Assembly: GCA_023418755.1 (NCBI GenBank)
Contig: JAEZZE010000079.1
Span: forward strand, 1-27,325
DNA: 27,325 nt
Direction: 5' to 3'
DNA from: Bacillota bacterium
Lineage (GTDB): Bacteria > Bacillota > Bacilli > Paenibacillales > Paenibacillaceae
Shown here: one piece after another, positions 7,211-15,400 of the stretch
Layout of the letters: every line of letters begins with the position of its first letter
How positions within the stretch are numbered: the stretch's first letter is position 1
Translations under genes and position numbers: made by a program
Notes under the pieces: model-generated
What the model was told of the DNA's origin: nothing
The model's input: the letters and a program-made list of their open reading frames with translations, nothing else
Database searches by the model: none

Positions 7211-7301
7211 GAGGTGCATCGCGCATCGCGCACATATTTTCGAATGCCGGGGAGACCGTAAGAAATAGGTTTGAATATCACCGCGAGCGGGAGGAACGAG
7301 C

Positions 7302-8417
7302 ATGATCGTCGGATTGCCCCAAGAGATCAAGAAGCAGGAATATCGCGTCGCGCTCACGCCCGCAGGCTGCGAGATGATCGTGAAGCAAGGGCAGGAGGTC
7401 GTCGTGCAGAGGCGAGCGGGCGAAGGAAGCGGATTTGCCGACGACGAATACGAGGCCGCCGGAGCGCGGATGGTCGAAAGCGCGGAAGAGGTATGGTCGA
7501 CCGCGGAATTGATCGTGAAGGTCAAGGAGCCGCTGCCGGAAGAATTCGCGTTTTTCCGGGAAAACCAAATCTTGTTCGCTTATTTGCATTTGGCCGCCGC
7601 CGCGGATTTAGCCCGGGCGCTTGCCGAACGGCGGGTGACGGCGATCGCTTACGAGACGATCCAAGCGCCGGGAGGCGGCCTTCCGCTGTTGACGCCGATG
7701 AGCGAGGTGGCCGGACGGATGTCGGTTCAGGAGGGCGCGAAGTATTTGGAGGCGTTCCAAGGCGGAAGAGGCGTGCTGCTCGGCGGCGTGCCGGGCGTTC
7801 CGCCGGCGGAAGTCATTATCATAGGCGGAGGCATCGTCGGAACGAACGCGGCCAAGATGGCGCTCGGCCTCGGAGCGGAAGTCGTCGTGCTGGAAAAAAA
7901 CGCGGACCGAATGCGGTATCTCGATGACGTATTCCAAGGACGCCTGCGTACGCTCACAAGCAATCCCTACAACATCGCCAACGCGGTTCGCAAAGCGGAC
8001 CTGTTGATCGGAGCCGTCCTCGTTCCGGGCGCCAGAGCGCCTCGCCTCGTCACGGAAGAGATGGTGAAGACGATGAAAAAAGGAGCCGTCATCGTCGACG
8101 TAGCCGTTGACCAAGGCGGCTCGGTCGAGACGATCGATCGGGCGACGACGCACGAGCACCCGACTTACGAGAAGCACGGCGTCGTTCATTACGCGGTCGC
8201 GAATATGCCCGGTGCGGTGCCTCGGACTTCGACCCTCGCGCTTACGAACGTTACGATCGATTATATTTTGCAGCTTGCGCGCAAGGGATTCGAGGATACG
8301 GTGAAGAGCAATCCGATGCTCGCGCTCGGCGTGAACGCTTATCGCGGAGCGATGACCCACCCGCAGGTGGCCGAGGCCGTAGGCTTGCCCTATACGAAGC
8401 TGGAAAGCTTGTGGTGA
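7302..8417 (+). CDS. ald: Alanine dehydrogenase
   Basis: NAD-dependent enzyme interconverting L-alanine and pyruvate plus ammonia. In Bacillus it supplies pyruvate from alanine during growth and sporulation. The 371-residue protein matches the family throughout: MIVGLPQEIKKQEYRVALTP with R15, catalytic K75 (KVKEP) and H96 (YLHLA), the dinucleotide loop GGGIVGTNAA (174-183), and D269 in VDVAVDQGG. The ribosome site GGGAGG (7289-7294) is 7 bases from the ATG. It is adjacent to yqzK downstream. B. subtilis does not have ald in this block, so the position is a lineage feature. Confidence 0.97.
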   Translation: MIVGLPQEIKKQEYRVALTPAGCEMIVKQGQEVVVQRRAGEGSGFADDEYEAAGARMVESAEEVWSTAELIVKVKEPLPEEFAFFRENQILFAYLHLAAAADLARALAERRVTAIAYETIQAPGGGLPLLTPMSEVAGRMSVQEGAKYLEAFQGGRGVLLGGVPGVPPAEVIIIGGGIVGTNAAKMALGLGAEVVVLEKNADRMRYLDDVFQGRLRTLTSNPYNIANAVRKADLLIGAVLVPGARAPRLVTEEMVKTMKKGAVIVDVAVDQGGSVETIDRATTHEHPTYEKHGVVHYAVANMPGAVPRTSTLALTNVTIDYILQLARKGFEDTVKSNPMLALGVNAYRGAMTHPQVAEAVGLPYTKLESLW

Positions 8418-8484
8418 CAGGCATGAACGTCTCTCTTTCTTCATACGGTTGAGTATGGGCAAGGACAAGAAGGGGAGATGAAGA

Positions 8485-8718
8485 ATGAAAGGACCCTTGG
8501 AGAGATGGTGGGAGCGATTGCAGTTTACGCTCCTCTTTCTGGCGCTCGCCGTCGTCGTTCACGGCTTGTTCGGATGGTTTCACGGTTGGCTTGAACCGAA
8601 CGACCCGTATAAAACTCCGGAAGGACGAGCGTTTAAAGTGTTCAAGACGGGAGAAGGGAACGATCCGGACGTTTCGCCCGGCGATCGCCTTCGCTTGTTT
8701 TATTGGATGGGAGAGTAA
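8485..8718 (+). CDS. yqzK: YqzK-like small membrane protein (DUF4227)
   Basis: A 77-residue protein with one hydrophobic segment at about 13-34 (LQFTLLFLALAVVVHGLF) and a conserved tail containing DPYKTPEGRAFKVF. Size, topology and position between fur and xerD match B. subtilis YqzK, whose function is unknown. AGGGGAG (8471-8477) lies 7 bases upstream of the ATG. It may be co-transcribed with xerD. Confidence 0.82.
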   Translation: MKGPLERWWERLQFTLLFLALAVVVHGLFGWFHGWLEPNDPYKTPEGRAFKVFKTGEGNDPDVSPGDRLRLFYWMGE

Positions 8719-8813
8719 AGACGGAAGGAAACGCACGGCTCTGCGTGGAATATATGGAGGTAAGATTAAAGGCGGATTGGCGCATGGAGCAAGAGAAAGG
8801 AATTCGTGATGGA

Positions 8814-9710
8814 ATGAAAGACCAATTGCGATCTTACCTCGTTTATTTGAAGGAGGATAGGGGCGTCTCCCCGAGCACGGAGCAAAGTTATTTGAGCGAT
8901 CTGTCCGACTTTCTGGGTTTTGCGGATAAGCTGCGCGTCGACACGGCGGCGGATTTGAGAGCCCGCCATCTGACCGCATACTTGAACGAGATGCGGGCGC
9001 AGGGCAAGTCGCCTTCGACGATTGCCAGGAGACTCGCCGCGCTACGTTCTTTTTGTAAATACCTCGTGTTACGTCGTTATGTCGACGTGGATCCGACGCT
9101 TCAATTGGAGGCGCCCAAGGCGGAGAGAAAAACGCCCAACGCGATTAGGGCCGTCGAGTTGGACAAGCTGCTTGAATTGCCCGATGTCGGGCAGCCGTCG
9201 GGAATCCGGGACAGAGCCATGTTGGAGCTGTTATATGCGACCGGTCTTCGCGTGTCCGAACTGGCGTCTTTGAATGAGGAGCATGTTAGACTGGACATGG
9301 GATTTTTGCTATGCTTAGGATCGGACGGCCGGGAAAGAATGGTGCCGGTGGGGGCTAGCGGAAACCAATGGGTATCGAGATACTCACAGGAAGTTAGGCC
9401 CAAGCTGCTTCGGCCCGATCAGCGGGAGACCGCGCTTTTTCTTAACCGGCAAGGATCGCGTCTTACCCGTCAAGGGATTTGGAAGATCCTGAAGGGCTAC
9501 GCCGGCCGGTTAGGCATGGATGCGACTCCCCAAGCGCTCCGGCGTTCGTTCGCGTCGCACTTGCTGGAGAACGGCGCCGATTTGCGCGCGGTGCAGGAAA
9601 TGCTGGGCATGTCCAGCGCGGCTTCGTTGCAGCCTTATTTATCCGCCGCGAAGCCAAGGCTTACGGAGGTCTATGAACGCAGCCACCCCCGATCAGGGGC
9701 GAAGTCCTGA
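8814..9710 (+). CDS. xerD: XerD-like tyrosine recombinase with degenerate active site
   Basis: XerD normally acts with XerC at dif to resolve chromosome dimers. The 298-residue protein has the SAM-like N-terminal domain (1-85) and a catalytic-domain fold, and holds the xerD locus between yqzK and deoB. Arg146 (ATGLRVSE), Arg243 and Tyr275 (LQPYLSA) remain. The GKG lysine is replaced (GSDGRER, 169-175), the HxLRH motif reads QALRR (Q240, R244), and the LGH histidine is Met266. The text between these sites stays XerD-like (HLLENGADLRAVQEMLG). Three of six catalytic positions, plus the histidine after LR, are changed, so strand cleavage looks impaired. The start is chosen by alignment to XerD; GAAAGGA lies about 12 bases upstream, and in-frame ATGs exist at 8784 and earlier. 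Confidence 0.85.
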   Translation: MKDQLRSYLVYLKEDRGVSPSTEQSYLSDLSDFLGFADKLRVDTAADLRARHLTAYLNEMRAQGKSPSTIARRLAALRSFCKYLVLRRYVDVDPTLQLEAPKAERKTPNAIRAVELDKLLELPDVGQPSGIRDRAMLELLYATGLRVSELASLNEEHVRLDMGFLLCLGSDGRERMVPVGASGNQWVSRYSQEVRPKLLRPDQRETALFLNRQGSRLTRQGIWKILKGYAGRLGMDATPQALRRSFASHLLENGADLRAVQEMLGMSSAASLQPYLSAAKPRLTEVYERSHPRSGAKS

Positions 9711-9750
9711 ATTAAAAGGCGACATTGCTTGCGAAAAGAGGAATACAAAC

Positions 9751-10926
9751 ATGGCTTATAAGCGGATTACGGTTATTGTACTGGATAGCGTAGGCATCGG
9801 AGAACTGCCGGACGCCGGACAGTACGGCGACGAAGGGGCGCATACCCTCGGTCATATTATCGAAAGAATGCCGAGTCTGGAGCTTCCCAACATGCGCAAG
9901 CTGGGCCTTGCCAATATTGCTCCTCTCGGATCTTGGCAGCCGGAATCCGCGCCAGGCGGGTACTACGGCAAGATGGCGGAGGTCTCGGTCGGCAAGGATA
10001 CGATGACCGGACACTGGGAGCTCGCGGGACTGCGTATCGACAAGCCTTTCCGCACGTTCCCCGACGGTTTTCCCGCCGCTCTGATCCGGCAATTCGAGGA
10101 CGAGACGGGAAGATCCGTCATCGGCAACAAGCCGGCGTCGGGAACGGAAATTTTGGACGAGCTGGGCTCGGAGCAAATGAGAAGCGGCGCATGGATCGTC
10201 TATACGTCGGCGGATAGCGTCTTTCAACTGGCCGCCCACGAGGACGTGATTCCTTTGGAGGAGCTCTACAACGCTTGCCGGGTCGCGCGCCGGTTGACGA
10301 TGAAGGACGAATTCTCGGTCGGAAGAGTCATTGCCAGGCCTTACGTGGGCGGACCGGGTGCATTCAAGCGGACGTCCAATCGCCACGATTACGCGGTAAA
10401 ACCTCCCCATCCGACGGTGCTGAACGCTCTGAAAGCCGGAGGCGCGGAAGTCGTGTCCGTCGGCAAAATCAACGATATTTTCAGCGGCGAGGGCATCGCG
10501 AGAGCTACCTCGACGAAGAGCAACGCTCACGGTATCGAAGTGACGATCAAGGAGCTGCAGCAGGATTTCCGGGGCTTCCTCTTCACGAATCTGGTCGATT
10601 TCGATTCGCTGTACGGACATCGGCGCGATCCGGAAGGATACGGTCGGGCGCTTGAAGAATTCGACCGGGCGCTTCCGAAAATCATGGCAGCGATGCAAGA
10701 TAGCGATTTGCTGCTGATTACCGCCGACCACGGCAACGACCCCGTTCATGCGGGGACGGACCATACCCGCGAATACGTGCCGTTGCTGGCATGGAGTCCG
10801 AGCTTGACCGGGGCGGGCGCATTGGCGGATCGCCCTACTTTCTCCGATGTCGCGGCAACCGTCGCGGATAACTTCGGGATCGAATTCAAGACGCACGGCT
10901 CCAGCTTTCTCGATTTGTTGAAATAA
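9751..10926 (+). CDS. deoB: Phosphopentomutase
   Basis: Converts (deoxy)ribose-1-phosphate to the 5-phosphate, linking nucleoside breakdown to central metabolism. The 391-residue length fits (394 in B. subtilis Drm). Alkaline-phosphatase superfamily motifs are present: metal ligand D12 in VIVLDSVGIGE, phosphothreonine T84 in GKDTMTGHWE, and the ITADHGNDP plus GTDHTREYVPLL metal-binding regions near the C-terminus. The start at 9751 follows AAGAGGA by 8 bases; a longer open frame overlapping xerD lacks support. It is followed after 29 bases by punA, whose product supplies its substrate. Confidence 0.97.
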   Translation: MAYKRITVIVLDSVGIGELPDAGQYGDEGAHTLGHIIERMPSLELPNMRKLGLANIAPLGSWQPESAPGGYYGKMAEVSVGKDTMTGHWELAGLRIDKPFRTFPDGFPAALIRQFEDETGRSVIGNKPASGTEILDELGSEQMRSGAWIVYTSADSVFQLAAHEDVIPLEELYNACRVARRLTMKDEFSVGRVIARPYVGGPGAFKRTSNRHDYAVKPPHPTVLNALKAGGAEVVSVGKINDIFSGEGIARATSTKSNAHGIEVTIKELQQDFRGFLFTNLVDFDSLYGHRRDPEGYGRALEEFDRALPKIMAAMQDSDLLLITADHGNDPVHAGTDHTREYVPLLAWSPSLTGAGALADRPTFSDVAATVADNFGIEFKTHGSSFLDLLK

Positions 10927-10955
10927 CCGATGGATGTAGAGGAGAGGGGATTCCC

Positions 10956-11780
10956 ATGCAAGCGATAACGAAAACGATGATCGATGAAGCGGCCGCGTTT
11001 ATTCGCAGAACGACGGATATACGGCCGGATATCGGCCTGATTCTCGGATCCGGCTTAGGAGTTCTAGGGGACGAGCTGGAGGACGCGGTTACGATTCCTT
11101 ACGAGGATATTCCCCATTTTCCGGTCTCGACGGTAGAAGGGCATGCGGGAGAGCTGCTGATCGGCAAGCTGCAAGATCGCAACGTCATGCTGATGCGCGG
11201 CCGGTTCCATATGTACGAGGGCTATGAACCGGAGCGTACGGCGTTGCCCGTCCGGGTTATGAAGGCGCTCGGAGTGGAAAAGCTGCTCGTGACGAACGCG
11301 GCCGGAGGCATCAATCTCGATTTCGCGGCGGGCAACCTGATGCTGATCTCCGACCATATCAACCTAACGGGTAAAAATCCGCTGATCGGACCCAACGACA
11401 ACGCGCTGGGCGTCCGGTTCCCCGATATGTCGGAAGCGTACAGCAAGAGGCTGCGCGGCATGGCCAAGGATACCGCCAAGGATCTCGGTTTCGAACTGAA
11501 AGAGGGCGTTTACGTCGGATTGCTTGGTCCGAATTACGAGACGCCTGCCGAGATTCGCATGCTTCGAACGCTTGGCGCCGACGCGGTGGGCATGTCCACC
11601 GTATCCGAAGTGATCGTCGCACGGCACTCGGGCATCGAGGTGCTCGGCATTTCGTGCATCAGCAACGCGGCCGCGGGCATTCTGGATCAACCGCTCTCGC
11701 ACGAGGAAGTGATGGAGACGACGGAGCGCGTGAAGGGGCAGTTTATATCGCTCGTTCTGACGGTTCTTCCGAAAATGTAA
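10956..11780 (+). CDS. punA: Purine nucleoside phosphorylase (trimeric type)
   Basis: Cleaves guanosine, inosine and their deoxy forms to free base and (deoxy)ribose-1-phosphate, which DeoB then isomerises. The 274-residue protein has the phosphate-binding GSGLG loop (31-35), H63, RGRFHMYEGY (81-90), NAAGGIN (114-120), YETPAEI with E195, and SNAAAGI with N237, all typical of the trimeric PNP/MTAP class. GGAGAGGGG lies about 6 bases before the ATG. It forms the conserved drm-punA operon. In B. subtilis dacF follows directly; here it lies about 12 kb away. Confidence 0.97.
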   Translation: MQAITKTMIDEAAAFIRRTTDIRPDIGLILGSGLGVLGDELEDAVTIPYEDIPHFPVSTVEGHAGELLIGKLQDRNVMLMRGRFHMYEGYEPERTALPVRVMKALGVEKLLVTNAAGGINLDFAAGNLMLISDHINLTGKNPLIGPNDNALGVRFPDMSEAYSKRLRGMAKDTAKDLGFELKEGVYVGLLGPNYETPAEIRMLRTLGADAVGMSTVSEVIVARHSGIEVLGISCISNAAAGILDQPLSHEEVMETTERVKGQFISLVLTVLPKM

Positions 11781-11793
11781 TCCGCCAACGAAA

Positions 11794-11822
11794 AAGGAGC
11801 TCGCCCTTAGGTGCGGCTCCTT
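11794..11822. terminator. Bidirectional terminator between punA and the coiled-coil gene
   Basis: AAGGAGC (11794-11800) pairs with GCTCCTT (11816-11822), extended by CGC/GCG after a bulged T. On the minus strand the stem is followed by a T-run, so it should serve the minus-strand gene well. On the plus strand the T-tract is weaker. Confidence 0.72.
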
Positions 11823-11835
11823 CCTTATGTGTAGT

Positions 11836-12177
11836 TCATTTAAGAATATGTCTCTTTAGTACATGGATGTCATGATCGTGTTGTGTCGACTTGTCCATTA
11901 GATAGAGGGTGGAATCGTTAAACCGGGTTTGTTCGGTTTCGACTCTCTCTAAGCGCTCGTCCATTCTTGTTAATACTTGCTTTATCCCACCGATCTCTTG
12001 CTTAACTCCATCGATCTCTTGCTTAATTCCACCAACCTCTTGCTTAACTCCGCCGATTTCCTGCTTCATCCCATTCATCTCTTGCCGCATCTCATGCTGT
12101 TCGCTTAGAACCTTCCCGACCATACCGATCAGTTGCCCCATCATATCCTCCAGCCTGGCCAGACGCTCTTCGGACAT
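11836..12177 (-). CDS. Small heptad-repeat coiled-coil protein, function unknown
   Basis: A 113-residue protein with no recognised catalytic domain, signal peptide or membrane segment. Residues 33-67 are five near-perfect heptads of the type E-(I/V/M)-x-G-(V/I/M)-K-Q, predicted to form a long parallel coiled coil, flanked by MSEERLARLEDMM and RLERVETEQTRF. The gene is strongly supported: AGAGGGG lies 7 bases upstream, a consensus sigma-A promoter precedes it, and a T-tailed hairpin follows. Proteins with such xKQEx heptads are common in Bacillales but unassigned. It opens the region separating punA from dacF; I see no evidence linking it to the neighbouring genes. Confidence 0.8.
   Translation of the reverse strand: MSEERLARLEDMMGQLIGMVGKVLSEQHEMRQEMNGMKQEIGGVKQEVGGIKQEIDGVKQEIGGIKQVLTRMDERLERVETEQTRFNDSTLYLMDKSTQHDHDIHVLKRHILK
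11977..12081 (-). repeat. Five tandem 21-bp coding repeats
   Basis: Five consecutive 21-base units encode the heptads of the coiled-coil protein (residues 33-67). The units differ by a few bases and keep the frame. They could expand or contract by slippage in whole-heptad steps. Confidence 0.85.
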
Positions 12178-12207
12178 GGGTAGACCCCTCTCGCTAATGA
12201 TTTACTT

Positions 12208-12236
12208 ATTTTAGCAAACGTGTGTTCGGTTGTCAA
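12208..12236 (-). promoter_or_regulatory. Sigma-A promoter of the coiled-coil gene
   Basis: On the minus strand TTGACA (complement of 12231-12236), a 17-base spacer and TAAAAT (complement of 12208-12213). This is one of the best consensus promoters in the window. Confidence 0.85.
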
Positions 12237-12485
12237 GTTATGCGTTTATTTGCGCCGACGTTTTCTGTCATGCTGTTTTTTGGTTGCGACGCTTTTTGTC
12301 GAGAACTTTTCAGAAGTTGTTCAGGCGGCATTGCTATTATTCAGCTATGTGCTTTTTTTGCATGCGGAAAAACCGGGGTAACGGCTGCGAGATTTGTCGT
12401 TTGTCGTCTAGAATACGACGCTTCGATGGACAACGAGGAACTCCTCATGCAATTGCAATACTTCTTACGAGAGAGGGATGATTTT
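12237..12485 (+). other. Leader region of the surface-protein gene
   Basis: Together with 12178-12236 this makes about 300 bases without a gene. It is T-rich at first. It holds a small hairpin, GTCGT/ACGAC (around 12405-12423), and a palindromic GAGGAACTCCTC near 12437. AGAGGG at about 12472-12477 is the ribosome site for the ATG at 12486. I found no clear sigma-A promoter and no c-di-GMP aptamer here, unlike the region downstream of the gene. The open frame extends to 12222 but lacks a signal-peptide-like start there. Confidence 0.5.
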
Positions 12486-15400
12486 ATGAGAGTCAGTAGA
12501 GTAAGAGTAAGCAAGACCAGAGCTCGACAAGCCAAGCAGAAGCTGACGATATTCGTCGCGCTCGCTATGGTTCTTCAGCTGGTGACGCAGTTGTTCGTGG
12601 CTCCTTCTTCGCAGGCAGCTAACATTCCAGGGGCAACATTGACGAAGACCGCTTCGAAGGGACAAGTAGATGTCGGAGAAACCTTTGAGTACACTATTAT
12701 GTACCAAGTGGATGGAGCTACATATCCTGGAGGGAACGTCGCTATCACCGATATCGTTCCTAGCCAGTTTGAGATTTTGGAAGAAGATATCAACGGTGAT
12801 GGGGGGTGGCAAAACGGTGGATGGTCATTGAAGTCAGGACAGACATTAACCTTCCAGGCTAACGTTGGCTCGGGAACTTCGGGTACGTTGACGATTCCCG
12901 TTAAAGCAAAACCGACTGGGAGCGCCTCCCCAGTTCATACTACTAATCAAGTCAATTTAGAAATTACTTCTACCAACGGCCCGGCGAGTACATCCGAAAC
13001 AGCAGATGTCACAATCAATCCGGACCCAGATCCTGGAAGTGGCCCTGGGCCGGGTCCCGGGCCAGGAGTTACCGATGTCGTTTACAGTACTTGGGGGGTT
13101 ACGAAAACCCAGGACACTGGTCATGGAAATTCACCAATTGTTGGTGGAACGGTTACCTACACTGTCGGTATTGCCGCAAATGATTGCACGCTTGAGTGCG
13201 AGAGCCTGAAAAATATTGTATTGATAGACACGCTACCGGCTGATGCAACTTTTGTTAGCGCTACTAAGGGAGGAAACGGTAGCACCGAGCCTGGTAAAGT
13301 AGTTTGGGAGATTGCTGAGTTGCCTTCAGGTCAATCTTTTACCGCTACCGTTACCGTACAATATCCTGCTGGTTTAGGATACAATATTTCGACTGCTAAT
13401 CCCCTGGAAAGGGAAAATGTTGTCGCAATAGATAGCTATGACCCATTTACTGGCGGGGGCTCAATAACGAAAGACAGCGCCACAGTTAAGACCCGATTTG
13501 CGCAACCGGTATCCGGTGTGTCTAACTTACAGAAGTCCAGTGAGTTTGTTTATCGTTCTCCGGGTCAAACGCAAAGTTTTACGATAAGCGGTATTGCGAA
13601 TAATGTAGCCAATTCAAACTCAGAAATCACTAATGTTGTGTTAACCGATACACTCCCAGCAGAAATGGATTATTCACAGATCACTGTACCGGCGGGGACA
13701 ACGGAATTTCGGTACAAAACAAATTTAAATTCTGCCGGTACGGCACATTCGACGAATGTGACTCAGGATCAAACTGTTAATGTTAGCAGTTTTGGTCTTG
13801 CATCAAATGAATTTCTGACAGAGCTTGAATGGTCATTTGGAGTTTTGGAAGCGCGAGAAGCAATTAATAACATAAAATTAGTTGGAACCGTTCGAACTGA
13901 GGCGAATGGAACGGGAGAATTAGTTGAGCATGGGGATGTAGTCACAAATAATGTGCAGCTTTCTTATGTAGCATTGATGCCCGATGGTACACCTGGTACT
14001 CCTACTATAATATCCAAAAACGCAAGTTTTTATATTAACAATGAGAAGCCTTGGCTAATTGCTCAAAAGGAAGTTGGAGCAGGGAACTTTAGCCCATTAA
14101 GCGAAGTGCCGTTTATTCTAACGATTCAAAACGATAAAAAAGCAACGGGTGCATACATTAATCCGGTTATTTACGATTTGTTGCCGTTAAACTTTGAAAT
14201 TGTAGCCAATTCTGACGCTATAGTGGATGTAATCAACCCAATCCCTGGGACCCAAGGCGTGACTAAACCGGAGCTTGAAGTCATACCAAACTTCAAAGAC
14301 GGACGAACATTGTTGAAATGGTCTTGGAGCAGTCAAGTTGAATTCGAGCCTGATTCAAGATTCAAGATTACTTATAAAGCGAGTGTAGCTCCTGGAACTC
14401 CAAGAACATCCGTTCCGGATAACATCAAGTATACGAACGATTTGTATATTACAACTGCAAATTCGGAGACTCCGTTTTGGCATAGTGGCAGTCCGGAAAA
14501 TGTCCCCCCGCTGAGTCCGGACACATTCCCACAGTGGGAGAGTCAACCATACAATGAAGCTATCAAAGATACTTCTTTAGGTTTTGATCCAACAACGGGA
14601 GTAGACGAATATTTCGTACATGCTTCTAGTGATGTCGTTATCCGAAAAGCTTCTCTTGTTCAGTCTACAAAGTGGAATAGGGGAGATCTGAATCCGGTCA
14701 TGAGAGATGACTCGGATGATAGTTACGATGAAGCTCCGGCGATTCCTGACAAACCGTTTGTATCAGATAGCGCTATAGAATATACGGAATACCCGTATTA
14801 CAGCGTGACGTATGAAGGCGGTACGGCCGATTATAGACTTGTTATCCGTAACAGCGGAAATACTCGATTAGGAAAAATCGATGTAATCGATATTCTTCCT
14901 TCTCCGGGTGATAATGCAGTTCGGGTTTCCGGATCGAGCTTAGAGGCGAGAGGATCAATGTGGCGGCCAAATCTAGCAGAAGTAATTAGTACAGGCTCTC
15001 ATACTTTTACCTCTTCTGGTGGTAAAGAAGTAACTTTTAACTTGAAATCCTACTTTAGTAAATCGGTTGATCAAGACAATGTGGTCAATTTCGGAAATGT
15101 AACTAGTAATAGAAATGGATGGATACCGCAGGAACAATTTACCAGTGATGATCTGACGGATATTCGGTCGCTCTATTTCGAAATCAGCAATATTAAAAGT
15201 TTGACCGGATCGACTGCAGGAGATGGGTTGGCACCCGGGGATTATATAGTGCTTGATTGGAAGATGGATGCACCGGTAGGTTCTCCAGTCGGCAGCATTG
15301 CATGGAATTCCTTCGCTATTCAGGCTACTGAACTTAACGGTACCGGTGAAGGAAGTACGATGCTCCCAACAGCTCCGAACAAAGTTGGATTTGTTATCGA

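Noticed and set aside
8814..9710. Prophage or integrative-element integrase
   Set aside because: It occupies the conserved xerD position between yqzK and deoB, has XerD length and sequence, and no att-like repeats or phage genes are nearby.
11977..12081. CRISPR-like array
   Set aside because: The regular 21-base units have no spacers and translate into continuous heptads.
12360..12425. A riboswitch in the leader of the surface-protein gene
   Set aside because: Some GC-rich runs suggested structure, but none of the conserved c-di-GMP-I core (GGCAAACC, GACGCAAAGC) is present and no other class could be matched by eye.
12222..12485. Extending the surface protein upstream to the first in-frame start
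   Set aside because: The extra 88 residues have no ribosome site at their start, while the ATG at 12486 has a spaced AGAGGG and begins a proper signal peptide.
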